Assembly: GCA_965242575.1 (NCBI GenBank)
Contig: OZ251461.1
Location: 2,790,001-2,854,000 of the forward strand
Direction: 5' to 3'
Length of the DNA stretch: 64,000 nucleotides
Source: JANQOH01 sp965242575
Lineage (GTDB): Bacteria; Pseudomonadota; Alphaproteobacteria; UBA7887
Made by a program: the position numbers and the translations under genes. Position 1 is the stretch's first letter; each line of letters starts with the position of its first letter. The notes beneath the pieces were generated by a model. It searched no databases. It had not been told where the DNA came from and saw only the letters and a program-made list of their open reading frames with translations. Positions 1 to 8,627 of this stretch are shown here, one piece after another.

Positions 1-4
1 CGCC

Positions 5-1258
5 ATGCTGCCGGTCGTCCAGAGCGTCGCGCTGGCCAACAAGCACGTCCACGCGCCGGAGATGGGGCCGGGCGCGATGCCCGAAATCGTCATCGGCGAC
101 TTGGCCGGCAAGTCGAAACGCGCGCTCCTCGACGGCTTCGCGTTCGAACTGGGCCGCCGCCGGGCCGCGGCCGCGGAGCGCCATCTGCTGGCGCTGCTCG
201 GCGCCGCCCGGCCGGGCGAGATCATGGAGGCGCTGCTCGCCGTGGCGCTGCCGCGCAACGCGCTCGACGACCACTACCTGCTCTATCCCGTTTACGCCTT
301 CCGGGCGCTCGACGACATCGGCTGGGAGCATGCGGCGGCACTCCTCCGCCCGCCGGTGCGGTTCCTTACCCGCCACCCGATGCTGGAGCCGCCGGGCGGC
401 GAGCGCGGCGCGATAATCCAGCACGGGATCGACCTCTACCGCGATTTCGCCGCCCTCGAGGCGCTGGTCGACGACCGCGAGCTGGCGCGCGCCGACCGGC
501 GGTTCGAGACCGGGAGCGACGAGGACGCGGCGGTGGATTCCCTCGCCGCCGCCATCGCCGCGCTGGACCGCATCGCCGACGCGCCGCGACTCGCGGCGGA
601 CGCGCTGGCCGGCGGGCTGTCGGCGATGGGCGTATGCGAGGCGCAATCCCTCGCCGCCGCGCGGCGCTACCTGCGCTCCGACACCGGCAACCCGTTCGAC
701 GTCCATTACCACACGGGGATGGCGGCGCGGCGCTACCTGCTGCGCCTGCCGGGGCTGTCGCGGCGCGCGCGGACGCTGGCGCTGCTCTCCTGGGGGCAGG
801 GCTACGAGGTCCGCCACCTCGACCGGACCTTGCGCCCATCGGCGGACGCCGACGCGGGCGCACCCGGTTTTTCGGGCGGCGCGGGGGCGCTGCTCGCCGC
901 CATCGCCGACGGCATCGCCCGGCAGCCGGAGTTCGACCTGGCGGCGCTCACCGGCTCCATCGCCGATCTGAAGGCGCCCGATTCGGTGGCGGAGACCGTC
1001 GCGCTGGCGGTGGAATACGCGCGGCGCGGCCACGACGCGGCGCCGTTCCTCGATCTGATGGCCGAATTGGTCTGCCGCGACGACCAGTCCGAGATGCACG
1101 CCTACAAGCTGCAACAGGCGGCGTTCGAGGAACACGCCGCGTCGCGGGAGCCGTTCCGGCGCGTCCACCTCGTCGCCGCGGCGAAGCATGCCGCCTGCGT
1201 CGCGCGTTTGCGCCCCTGCACCGTCCACCCCCGCGCCCGCGCCGCCCTCGCCGCGTGA
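5..1258 (+). CDS. Uncharacterised helical protein, possibly missing its N-terminus
   Basis: I do not recognise this protein. From the first visible ATG it is 417 residues, rich in Ala, Arg and Leu and mostly predicted helix, with no signal peptide or membrane segment. The ATG lies four bases from the window edge, so the true start may be outside. Its last 70 residues (a His/Gln segment, then a stretch like LVAAAKHAA) remind me of the helical C-terminal part of some Rieske-domain proteins, but no Cys/His iron-sulfur motif is present. The frame is open for 1.25 kb and ends in TGA just before a hairpin repeat, which supports a real gene. Function is unknown. Confidence 0.6.
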   Translation: MLPVVQSVALANKHVHAPEMGPGAMPEIVIGDLAGKSKRALLDGFAFELGRRRAAAAERHLLALLGAARPGEIMEALLAVALPRNALDDHYLLYPVYAFRALDDIGWEHAAALLRPPVRFLTRHPMLEPPGGERGAIIQHGIDLYRDFAALEALVDDRELARADRRFETGSDEDAAVDSLAAAIAALDRIADAPRLAADALAGGLSAMGVCEAQSLAAARRYLRSDTGNPFDVHYHTGMAARRYLLRLPGLSRRARTLALLSWGQGYEVRHLDRTLRPSADADAGAPGFSGGAGALLAAIADGIARQPEFDLAALTGSIADLKAPDSVAETVALAVEYARRGHDAAPFLDLMAELVCRDDQSEMHAYKLQQAAFEEHAASREPFRRVHLVAAAKHAACVARLRPCTVHPRARAALAA

Positions 1259-1337
1259 CGGGCGAAGCCTTACCCGCCTGGAAGCGGGAGACTGCCGACC
1301 CCGCCGCCGCCGCCGAAAAGGCCCGGCTAGCCCGAAT

Positions 1338-1456
1338 TTCCCGGACCGCCCTCGTGGCCCGTTCGGCGAAGGATTCCCGGGTGCGCCGGCGTCTCGCCGG
1401 CAAATATGCGAAGTGTATTCGGAAGAAAATGCCGGCGAGACGCCGGCGCACCCGGG
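1338..1456. repeat. Dispersed GC-rich hairpin repeat, copy 1
   Basis: A perfect 27-bp inverted repeat (1376-1402 and 1430-1456) surrounds a 27-base loop that is visibly more AT-rich. To its left lies a conserved flank (1338-1373, starting TTTCCCGGACCGCCCTCG). The flank recurs in reverse orientation at 30571-30607 beside another hairpin. Related CGCCGGCG hairpins occur at 11878-11941 and within the array at 62.2-62.75 kb. The element fills the gap between two genes and could form a strong RNA or DNA hairpin. It encodes nothing evident. Confidence 0.8.
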
Positions 1457-1490
1457 AAACGGGGGCTAGCCACAGAGCGGGCGCGGCGCC

Positions 1491-2279
1491 GTGACCGGCG
1501 ACGGGCGGGTCTTCGACCGGCGCCTGCTGCGCGCGCGCCGCGACCGCGCGGCGGCGGGGGTGGCCCGGCACAACTTCCTGTTCGACGAAGTAGCGCGCGA
1601 CCTGGCGGAGCGGATCGGCGGGATGCGGCGCCGGTTCGCCCTCGGCCTCGACCTCGGCTGCCGCGACGGCGCGGTGGCGCGGGCGCTCGGCGCGAACGGC
1701 CGGGTCGGCGCCCTCGTCCACGCCGACCTGTCTCCGGCGATGGCGGCGCGCGCCCCGCGCCCCGCCCTCGCCGCCGACGAGGAGGCGCTGCCGTTCCGCG
1801 AGGAGAGTTTCGACCTCGTCGCCAGCGCGCTGGCGCTGCATTGGGTCAACGACCTGCCCGGCGCGCTCATCCAGATCCGCCGCGTCCTCAAGCCCGGCGG
1901 GCTGGCGCTGCTCGCGCTGTTCGGGGCCGGGACGCTGGCGGAATTGCGCGCCGGCCTCGCCCGCGCCGAGATCGCCGAAACCGGCGGCGCCGGCGCGCGG
2001 GTGGCGCCGTTCCTCGACGTCCGCGCCGCCGGCGCCTTGTTGCAGCGCGCGGGGTTCGCCATGCCGGTGGCCGACGAGTTCTCCGTCCCCGTGCGCTTCG
2101 CCGACGCCGGGCGCCTGCTCGCCGGCCTGCGGGGCATGGGCGAGGCGAACGCCCTCGCCGCCCGCCCCCGCGCGCCGCTGCGCCGCGCCGCGCTGGCGCG
2201 CTTCCTCGCCGCCGCCCCGGCGCCTTATGCGTGCCGCTTCTCCGTCGTCGCCATGACGGGCTGGAAGCCGGACGGCTGA
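1491..2279 (+). CDS. SAM-dependent methyltransferase-fold protein, NDUFAF5/BioC-like
   Basis: A 262-residue class I methyltransferase fold. The glycine-rich SAM motif I (DLGCRDG) is near residues 54-60, an FDLV motif is near 107-110, and the post-motif VLKPGG segment is near 132-137. Best family fit is the alphaproteobacterial relatives of NDUFAF5, the complex I assembly factor that hydroxylates an arginine, which also resemble BioC. The sequence does not decide between these. The start is GTG, 34 bases after the hairpin repeat. The last 55 bases overlap the convergent GNAT-Nudix gene. Confidence 0.8.
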   Translation: MTGDGRVFDRRLLRARRDRAAAGVARHNFLFDEVARDLAERIGGMRRRFALGLDLGCRDGAVARALGANGRVGALVHADLSPAMAARAPRPALAADEEALPFREESFDLVASALALHWVNDLPGALIQIRRVLKPGGLALLALFGAGTLAELRAGLARAEIAETGGAGARVAPFLDVRAAGALLQRAGFAMPVADEFSVPVRFADAGRLLAGLRGMGEANALAARPRAPLRRAALARFLAAAPAPYACRFSVVAMTGWKPDG

Positions 2280-3088
2280 AGGCGCGGCTGCGCGAGAGCG
2301 CGGGCGAGGCGGCGCACGAGCGGGCGGTCGGCGGCGGGCATCGGGTAGCCGCCGAGGCGCGCCGCCTCGACCCACCGCGCCTCCTGCCCCTCGCGCGGGC
2401 GCGGCGCGAAGGCGGGGACCCGGAGCAGCATCGACGGCATCAGCAAGCGGAAATCGCCGTAATCGTGGTGGACGACGTCCCACGGCGCGAAGGCGGACGG
2501 CGGAATCCGCAAGCCCAGCTCCTCGCGCAATTCGCGCGCCAGGGCGCCGCGCGGGCGCTCCCCGGCCTCGACCTTGCCGCCGGGGAACTCCCAAAGGCCC
2601 GCCATCGCCTTGCCCGGCGGGCGCCGCGCTAGCAGGACCCGGCGCCGGTCGTCGACGAGTACGGCGGCGGCGACGTAGACGACGCGCGCGCCGCCCTCGC
2701 GCAGGGGGCCGGGCGGCGCGCCGCGCACCTGCGCCAGACCCAGCGATTCGCGGCCGAGGGCGGCCAGCCGCCGCGCCGCCTCCCGCATGAAGCCGCCGCC
2801 GCGCCCCGGCCGCGCGGCGCGGAGGCGCAGCGTTCCCGCCGGGCGGCGCGGCGCCAGCGCCAGTTCGGCCAGCCCCGCCGGCCCGCCGCCGGCGCGCGGA
2901 CAGGCGAGAAACGCGAACGCCGCGCCGGCGAGCAGGGCCCGCCGCGCGCCGGCGATCCACGACGCGGCGGCGGCGGTATCGCGAAACCGCCGGTCGCGCG
3001 CGCCGAACAGCCGCGCCAGCGCCGCCGCGTCCGCCGCCTCCGGCGGGCGCAGCGCCAGCCGGCGGGTCTCCAGCGGCGCGAAACTCAG
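2225..3088 (-). CDS. GNAT-like / Nudix (MutT) fusion, (deoxy)nucleoside triphosphate pyrophosphohydrolase
   Basis: The C-terminal half is a Nudix hydrolase with a full Nudix box at about residues 170-192 (G-x5-E-x7-REELGL), as in MutT-type enzymes that remove oxidised dNTPs such as 8-oxo-dGTP. The first 130 residues start with a GNAT-type strand (LETRRLALRPP) but lack a clear acetyl-CoA loop, so the acetyltransferase part may be degenerate. Fused GNAT/Nudix proteins are known in alphaproteobacteria. It follows argJ directly: a CTG codon overlaps the argJ stop (CTGA), and the nearest in-frame GTG lies inside argJ, so the start is uncertain. The 3' end overlaps the convergent methyltransferase gene. 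Confidence 0.82.
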   Translation of the reverse strand: MSFAPLETRRLALRPPEAADAAALARLFGARDRRFRDTAAAASWIAGARRALLAGAAFAFLACPRAGGGPAGLAELALAPRRPAGTLRLRAARPGRGGGFMREAARRLAALGRESLGLAQVRGAPPGPLREGGARVVYVAAAVLVDDRRRVLLARRPPGKAMAGLWEFPGGKVEAGERPRGALARELREELGLRIPPSAFAPWDVVHHDYGDFRLLMPSMLLRVPAFAPRPREGQEARWVEAARLGGYPMPAADRPLVRRLARALAQPRLQPSGFQPVMATTEKRHA

Positions 3089-4314
3089 GACCGGTAGTCG
3101 GCGTTGATCGAGACGTATCCGTGGGTCAGGTCGCACGTCCACACCGTCGCGGCGCCGCGCCCGACTCCGACGTCGGCGCGGATTTCGATCTCCGGCCCTT
3201 TCATGTAGGCGGCGACCGCGGCCTCGTCGTAACCGGCGGCCGCTTTGCCCAGCTCGGCGACGACGTGCGGCCCGAACCATATCCGCAGCCGGTCGCGGTC
3301 GGCCTTCTCGCCCGCCTTGCCGACCGCCATCACGACGCGGCCCCAATTCGGGTCCTCGCCGGCGACGGCCGTCTTGACCAGCGGCGAATTGGCGATGGCG
3401 AAGGCGATGCGCCGCGCCGCGCGCCGGTTCGCCGCGCCCTCCACGGCGACGGCCACGAATTTGGTCGCGCCCTCGCCGTCGCGGACGATCTGTTGCGCGA
3501 GGTCGAGCGTCACCCGGTCGAGCGCTTCGCGGAACGCCCGCAGGCGCCGCCCCCCGCGCCCCTCCGGCGCCGGTTCGACGGGCGCCGCGCCGGTGGCGAA
3601 CAGCAGCGCCGTGTCGCTGGTCGAGGTGTCGCCGTCGACGGTAATGGCGTTGAACGAGCGGTCGACGCTCGGTTCGAGCAGCGCGCGCAGCACCGGCGCC
3701 GGCAGCGCCGCGTCGGTCGCGATATAGGCCAGCATGGTGGCCATGTCGGGCGCGATCATCCCCGACCCCTTGGCGATCCCGTTGATCGTGACCCGGCGGC
3801 CGTCGATCTCCGCCGCCGCCGTCGCCGTCTTGGGGAAGGTGTCGGTGGTCATGATCGCCTCCGCCGCCTCGGCCCAGCCGTCGGCGTGGAGGCGCGCATG
3901 GAGGCCGGGGAGCGCGGCGGTTATGCGCTCGACCGGCAGCGGCTCGCCGATCACCCCGGTGGACGACACGAAGACCGCGCCGGGCGGGCAGCCGGCGAGC
4001 GCGGCGGCGGACTCCGCCGTCGTCCGCACCGCCTCCGCCCCGGCGCGGCCGGTGAAGGCGTTGGCGTTGCCGGAATTGACGACCAGCGCGCGCGCCGCGC
4101 CGCCGCCGGCGGCCTCGCGCGACCAGTCGACCGCGGCGGATGCGGCGGCCGAGCGCGTGAAGACCCCCGCCGCCTGGGCGCCGGGCGCGAATTCGGCGAG
4201 CATCAGGTCGCGCCGCCCGCCATAGCGCACCCCGGACGCGGCGGCGCCGAGGCGCATGCCCGCCAGCGGCGGCAGGACCGCCGGTTCGGGCGCCAGGGGG
4301 GAGCGCTTCGCCAT
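3085..4314 (-). CDS. argJ: Bifunctional glutamate N-acetyltransferase / amino-acid acetyltransferase ArgJ
   Basis: ArgJ moves the acetyl group from N-acetylornithine to glutamate, recycling it in arginine biosynthesis; many versions also use acetyl-CoA. The 409-residue length is typical. The autoproteolysis site is visible as APDMATMLA, with Ala192-Thr193 as the expected cleavage point that makes the nucleophilic Thr of the beta chain. Other family segments are NSGNANA (80-86), SSTGVIGEP and the C-terminal VSINADYRS. The ATG at 4314 is the natural start. It is transcribed together with the GNAT-Nudix gene downstream. Confidence 0.97.
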   Translation of the reverse strand: MAKRSPLAPEPAVLPPLAGMRLGAAASGVRYGGRRDLMLAEFAPGAQAAGVFTRSAAASAAVDWSREAAGGGAARALVVNSGNANAFTGRAGAEAVRTTAESAAALAGCPPGAVFVSSTGVIGEPLPVERITAALPGLHARLHADGWAEAAEAIMTTDTFPKTATAAAEIDGRRVTINGIAKGSGMIAPDMATMLAYIATDAALPAPVLRALLEPSVDRSFNAITVDGDTSTSDTALLFATGAAPVEPAPEGRGGRRLRAFREALDRVTLDLAQQIVRDGEGATKFVAVAVEGAANRRAARRIAFAIANSPLVKTAVAGEDPNWGRVVMAVGKAGEKADRDRLRIWFGPHVVAELGKAAAGYDEAAVAAYMKGPEIEIRADVGVGRGAATVWTCDLTHGYVSINADYRS

Positions 4315-4623
4315 CGCCGCGCCTACCCGCCCGCCGCGCCGCCCGTCCCGCCGGCGGCGGGCGCGGCGCACGCCGCCGCGAAAGCGGCGCCGGCGGGAAG
4401 GCGGATCGGGCGACGAGCCATGGCGGGGAGCTCCGGCGCAGCCAGACGGACACCGGGCGCCCGCCGCCGGGCCGCGGGACGGAGCGGACGAACGCCTGCT
4501 CCACCGTAACGCCTTTCGGCGGCGGCATGCAAGCGCCCTCCGCGCACGGCTTGCCGATGGCGGCCGGCCGGGTAGAATTCGCCGCGGCCCGCGGGGCGGG
4601 GCGGACAGCGCGGGGGCGGCGCC

Positions 4624-5556
4624 ATGAAAATCGTGTCCGGCAACAGCAACCGGCCGCTCGCCGAGGCGGTCGCGGAATTCTGCGGCCTGCCGCTGGTCGA
4701 CGCCGGCATCCGGCGCTTCTCCGACCAGGAGGTGTTCGTCGAAATCCACGAGAACGTGCGCGGCGAGGACATGTTCCTCGTCCAGTCCACATCCTACCCC
4801 GCCAACGACAATTTGATGGAGCTGCTCGTCACCATCGACGCGCTGCGCCGCGCCTCGGCGCGGCGGATAACCGCCGTGGTGCCCTATTTCGGCTACGCCC
4901 GGCAGGACCGCAAACCCGGCCCCAGAACGCCGATCTCCGCCAAACTGGTGGCCAACCTGATCACCACCGCCGGCGCCGACCGGATGCTGACCATGGACCT
5001 GCATGCCGGGCAGATACAGGGGTTCTTCGACATCCCGGTCGACAACCTGTACGCCGCGCCGACGATGGTCGCCGACATCGCCCGCGCGCATGGCGGCGAC
5101 GGCCTGGCGGTGGTGTCGCCCGACGTGGGCGGGGTGATCCGCGCCCGCGCCATCGCGCGGCGGATTGACGCCGGCCTCGCCATCGTGGATAAGAGGCGCG
5201 AACGCGCGGGGGTTTCCGAGGTCGCGAACATCATCGGCGACGTGGCCGGGCGGCGCTGCATTCTGGTCGACGACATCGTCGACTCCGCGGGCACGCTCTG
5301 CAACGCCGCCGTGGCGCTGAAGGCGGCGGGGGCCACCTCGGTGGCGGCCTACGTCACCCACGGCGTCCTTTCGGGCGGCGCGGTGGCGCGCGTCGCGGCG
5401 TCGGAGCTCGAGGAGCTGGTGATCACCGACACCATCGAGGCGACCGGGGCGGTGCGCGCGGCGCGCAACCTCCGCGTGTCGTCGATATCGCAGCTGCTGG
5501 CCGAGGCGATGCGCCGGATCAGCGAGGAAAGCTCGGTCTCGAGCCTGTTCGACTAG
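4624..5556 (+). CDS. prs: Ribose-phosphate pyrophosphokinase (PRPP synthetase)
   Basis: Makes PRPP from ribose 5-phosphate and ATP, feeding purine, pyrimidine, His and Trp synthesis. The 310 residues match the family. Diagnostic segments are FSDQEVFVEI, GYARQDRKPGPR with the catalytic Arg/Lys region, the metal-binding DLHAGQIQGFF, and the PRPP loop VDDIVDSAGT near residue 220. The ATG at 4624 follows a roughly 300-base gap, and rplY begins 39 bases after its stop. prs-rplY-pth-ychF is a common alphaproteobacterial gene order. Confidence 0.97.
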   Translation: MKIVSGNSNRPLAEAVAEFCGLPLVDAGIRRFSDQEVFVEIHENVRGEDMFLVQSTSYPANDNLMELLVTIDALRRASARRITAVVPYFGYARQDRKPGPRTPISAKLVANLITTAGADRMLTMDLHAGQIQGFFDIPVDNLYAAPTMVADIARAHGGDGLAVVSPDVGGVIRARAIARRIDAGLAIVDKRRERAGVSEVANIIGDVAGRRCILVDDIVDSAGTLCNAAVALKAAGATSVAAYVTHGVLSGGAVARVAASELEELVITDTIEATGAVRAARNLRVSSISQLLAEAMRRISEESSVSSLFD

Positions 5557-5595
5557 GCGGGCGGCGCGGGGCCGGAGGGAACGGAGGAGTACGGC

Positions 5596-6258
5596 ATGGC
5601 CGATACGGCGACCATCGCGGCCGAGCCGCGCGAAACCCGCGGCAAGGGCGGCGCGCGGGCGGCCCGGCGCGCGGGGCGCATCCCCGCCATCGTCTATGGC
5701 GGCGGCGGCGGCCCGCTCGCCGTCTCGGTGGGCCGGCGCGAATTGCTGCGCGAATACGAACGCGGCGGCTTCTTCAGCCGGCTCTACGAACTCGGCGTCG
5801 GCGGCGGCGGCGAGTCGATCCGCGTCCTCGCGCGCGACGTCCAGCTCCATCCCGTCACCGACGACCCGCTCCATATCGACTTCCTGCGGTTGGCGGCGGA
5901 CGCGCGCATCGACGTCGACGTCGCCGTCGTGTTCGTGAACGAGGAGGACTCGCCCGGCCTGCGGCGCGGCGGGGTGCTCAACGTCGTCCGCCGCGCGGTC
6001 GGCCTGAACTGCCGCGCCGATTCGATCCCCGAGACGCTGACGGTCGACCTGGCCGATCTCGAGATCGGCGATTCGGTGCATATCTCGCACGTCGCCCTGC
6101 CCGAGGATGCGCGCCCGACGATCCGCGACCGAGACTTCACCATCGCCACCGTCGCCGCGCCCACCGTGGTGGCCGACGAGGCGGCGGAGGAGGCCGAGGC
6201 CGGGGAAGAGGAGGAGGCCGAGGAGGCCGCGCCCGCCTCCGAGGGCGGCGACGACTGA
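5596..6258 (+). CDS. rplY: 50S ribosomal protein L25/general stress protein Ctc
   Basis: Binds 5S rRNA in the large ribosomal subunit. The 220 residues are the long Ctc/TL5 form: an N-terminal L25 beta barrel (about 8-95, with ARRAGRIPAIVYG and HIDFLRL) and a C-terminal TL5-type domain (about 100-190). The very acidic, Ala/Glu-rich tail is usual in alphaproteobacteria. The start has a GGAGGGAACGGAGGAG upstream region. It sits between prs and pth and is probably co-transcribed with both. Confidence 0.96.
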   Translation: MADTATIAAEPRETRGKGGARAARRAGRIPAIVYGGGGGPLAVSVGRRELLREYERGGFFSRLYELGVGGGGESIRVLARDVQLHPVTDDPLHIDFLRLAADARIDVDVAVVFVNEEDSPGLRRGGVLNVVRRAVGLNCRADSIPETLTVDLADLEIGDSVHISHVALPEDARPTIRDRDFTIATVAAPTVVADEAAEEAEAGEEEEAEEAAPASEGGDD

Positions 6259-6267
6259 CGCCACTCG

Positions 6268-6882
6268 GTGCATCTGTTCGTCGGCCTCGGGAACCCGGGC
6301 GCCGGCCACGCCCGGAACCGGCACAATGTCGGCTTCATGGCGCTCGACGCCATCGCGCGCGGCCATGGCTTCGCGCCCTGGCGGACCCGGTTCCGCGGCC
6401 TGGTCGCCGAGGGCCGCATGGACGGCGCGCGCGTCCTCGCCTTCAAGCCGCAGACCTTCATGAACCGCTCCGGGATCGCCGTCGGCGAGGCGGCGCGGTT
6501 CTACAAGGTCGAGCCGGAGCGCGTGGTCGCGATCCACGACGAGGTCGACCTGGCGCCGGGCCGCATCCGCGTCAAGACGGGCGGCGGCAGCGCCGGGCAT
6601 AACGGGCTGCGCAGCATCGACAGCCATTTCAGCCCCGCCTACCGGCGGCTGCGCATCGGCGTGGGCCACCCCGGGGACAAGCGCCGGGTTCCGTCCTTCG
6701 TCCTGCGCGACTTTTCGCCCGACGACCTGGACTGGCTGGAGGAGCTGCTGCCGGCGCTGGTCGACGCGGCGCCGTTGCTGGCGCGCGGCGACGACGCCGG
6801 CTTCGCCAACCGCGTCGCGGCCGCGCGGGGCGGCAACGCGCCGCGCGGCGCCGCGCGGACCGGGGCGGCGGATGGGGTTTAG
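6268..6882 (+). CDS. pth: Peptidyl-tRNA hydrolase
   Basis: Releases peptides from peptidyl-tRNA that drops off ribosomes. Family signatures are GLGNPG at residues 6-11, RNRHNVGF with the catalytic His near residue 19, KPQTFMNRSG, the HDEVDL acid motif and the GSAGHNGLRSI loop. The GTG at 6268 is the only start that keeps the N-terminal strand LFVGLGNPG. The last 11 bases overlap the ychF start, consistent with translational coupling. The C-terminal 20 residues are a low-complexity tail. Confidence 0.96.
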   Translation: MHLFVGLGNPGAGHARNRHNVGFMALDAIARGHGFAPWRTRFRGLVAEGRMDGARVLAFKPQTFMNRSGIAVGEAARFYKVEPERVVAIHDEVDLAPGRIRVKTGGGSAGHNGLRSIDSHFSPAYRRLRIGVGHPGDKRRVPSFVLRDFSPDDLDWLEELLPALVDAAPLLARGDDAGFANRVAAARGGNAPRGAARTGAADGV

Positions 6883-7975
6883 GTGCGGCATCGTCGGCCT
6901 GCCCAACGTCGGCAAGTCGACCCTGTTCAACGCCCTGGCGGGAACGGCGGCCGCCGAGGCCGCCAACTACCCGTTCTGCACCATCGAGCCGAACGTCGGG
7001 CGCGTCGCCGCGCCGGACCCGCGCCTCGACGCCGTCGCCCGCGCGGCCGGGGCGGCGCGCACGGTCCGGGCGCAGCTCGATTTCGTCGACATCGCCGGGC
7101 TGGCGAAGGGCGCGAGCCGGGGCGAGGGGCTGGGCAACGCCTTTCTCGGCCACATCCGCGAGGTCGACGCCATCGTCCACGTGCTGCGCTGCTTCGAGGG
7201 CGGCGAGGTGAGCCACGTCGCCGGCGCGGTCGACCCCGTAGCCGACGCCGGGACGGTGGAGACCGAACTGATGCTGGCCGACCTGGCGGGCCTGGAGCGG
7301 CGAGTCGAGGCGTGGCGCAAGCGGGCGCGCGGCGGCGACGGCGCGGCGCGCGGGATGCTCGCCGCCGCCGAGCCGGCGCTCGCGCTGCTGGCGGCGGGCC
7401 GTCCGGCGCGCGAGGCGGCGGACGCCGCCGCCGCCCACCCGGCGGCGTGGCGCGACCTGCGGCTGTTGACGGCGAAGCCGGTGCTCTACGCCTGCAACGT
7501 CGACGAGGACTCGGCGGCGGCGGGCAACGCCGCGTCGCGCCGGGCGGGCGAAATGGCGGCGGCGCGCGGGGCGGGGCATGTCGTCGTCTCCGCCGCCATC
7601 GAGGCCGAGATCGCCGGGCTGGCCGATTCCGGCGAGCGCGCCGAGTTCCTCGCCGGGCTGGGTCTGGCGGAGACCGGTCTGGCGCGTCTGATCCGCGCCG
7701 GTTACGGCCTGCTCGACCTGATCACGTTCTTCACCGCCGGGCCGAAGGAGGCGCGCGCCTGGACGATCCCGCGCGGGACCCGCGCCGCCGCCGCCGGCGG
7801 CGCGATCCACGGCGATTTCGCGCGCGGCTTCATTTGCGCCGAGACGATCTCCTGCGACCGCTTCGCGGCGCTCGGCGGCGAGCAGGCCGCGAAGGCCGCC
7901 GGCGAGATGCGCCAGGAGGGCCGCGGCTACGAGGTCCGCGACGGCGACGTCGTCCGCTTCCGCTTCAACGTGTAG
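6872..7975 (+). CDS. ychF: Redox-regulated ATPase YchF (OLA1 family)
   Basis: A TRAFAC-class P-loop NTPase that prefers ATP and binds ribosomes. The P-loop GLPNVGKST is at residues 9-17, the switch II region reads DIAGLAKGA, the degenerate G4 motif is NVDE, and the C-terminal TGS domain ends in YEVRDGDVVRFRFNV. The 367 residues fit the family. The start overlaps pth by 11 bases. It is the last gene of the prs-rplY-pth-ychF run and is followed by a hairpin. Confidence 0.96.
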   Translation: MGFRCGIVGLPNVGKSTLFNALAGTAAAEAANYPFCTIEPNVGRVAAPDPRLDAVARAAGAARTVRAQLDFVDIAGLAKGASRGEGLGNAFLGHIREVDAIVHVLRCFEGGEVSHVAGAVDPVADAGTVETELMLADLAGLERRVEAWRKRARGGDGAARGMLAAAEPALALLAAGRPAREAADAAAAHPAAWRDLRLLTAKPVLYACNVDEDSAAAGNAASRRAGEMAAARGAGHVVVSAAIEAEIAGLADSGERAEFLAGLGLAETGLARLIRAGYGLLDLITFFTAGPKEARAWTIPRGTRAAAAGGAIHGDFARGFICAETISCDRFAALGGEQAAKAAGEMRQEGRGYEVRDGDVVRFRFNV

Positions 7976-7978
7976 GGG

Positions 7979-8020
7979 CGCCGGGTTCGCCGCGATGCGC
8001 CCGGCGGCGTGAACCCGGCG
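7979..8020 (+). terminator. Terminator-like hairpin after ychF
   Basis: A perfect 10-bp inverted repeat (CGCCGGGTTC at 7979-7988, GAACCCGGCG at 8011-8020) begins four bases after the ychF stop and has a GC-rich inner loop. There is no T-run after it, so it may stop transcription weakly or simply mark the operon end. Confidence 0.4.
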
Positions 8021-8049
8021 GCGAACGTCCGGGGACGCAGGGCGCCCGC

Positions 8050-8549
8050 GCGCCCCGGCGCGGCGCTTCGCCGACGTCATGCGGCCCGCGCGCGACGGTC
8101 GGAGCCGCGAACGCCGCGTCGTCGGCAAGGCGGAACGGGCCCGCGGCAAGGCCAATCCACGCTTCGTCATCGCCTCGCCCGCCGCCCGGAGCCTTCATGC
8201 GAGGGCCTCTACCGCCGGCGCGGCGAGATGGAGAACCGCATCGGGGAACGCCGACTCGACCCGTTGGGTCCGCATCGGCGTCCGCCGCATCGAGATCGCA
8301 ATGGACACCAACCATCCTTCCAGGACGAATTCCATACCGCGCGAAGGCGATTATCCGCCGCCGCAGCCTGAAGCGGCGCCCAACTCACCTTTCCCTGCAA
8401 CGAACGGAGACATCGCCGGGCCGAACCGCCCGCCGCCAGCCGACGGGCGCTCCAACGCGCCCCGAAAACGGCGCCGACCGCGCAACCCGGAAAATCGCCG
8501 CGGACGCCGCACGCCGCCCCTCGAACCGGAGGCGTATGAGAAATCCGGG
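8050..8549 (+). mobile_element. Decayed IS1380-family element, right part only
   Basis: This stretch matches the 3' part of the complete IS1380 element at 53765-55414, read in the opposite window orientation. Shared landmarks are a segment reading RERRVVGKAE, the phrase KANPRFV, MENRI, MDTNHP and the long non-coding tail. It ends in the same terminal repeat, GAGAAATCCGGG, at 8538-8549. The left part of the element is absent. An internal segment between the MENRI motif and the MDTNHP region is also missing, and the frame is broken. This is a fossil that cannot move by itself. It fills the gap between ychF and the FAD oxidoreductase. Confidence 0.8.
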
Positions 8550-8627
8550 CTGACGCCGTTTCGGAACGGCGGAAGCGCGGACGGGCCGCGCCTTGCCCGC
8601 CGCCGGCGCGCCGGCTACGCTCGCGCC

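Noticed and set aside
4323..4421. Short frame upstream of argJ starting MARRPIRLPAG, 32 codons, with signal-like composition
   Set aside because: Could be a leader peptide, but Ala/Gly-rich short frames are expected by chance at this GC content and there is no regulatory logic or terminator/antiterminator pair.
2225..4792. An 855-codon minus-strand frame covering GNAT-Nudix plus sequence opposite argJ
   Set aside because: Upstream of about 3088 it is a shifted frame of argJ. High GC leaves few stops in shadow frames.
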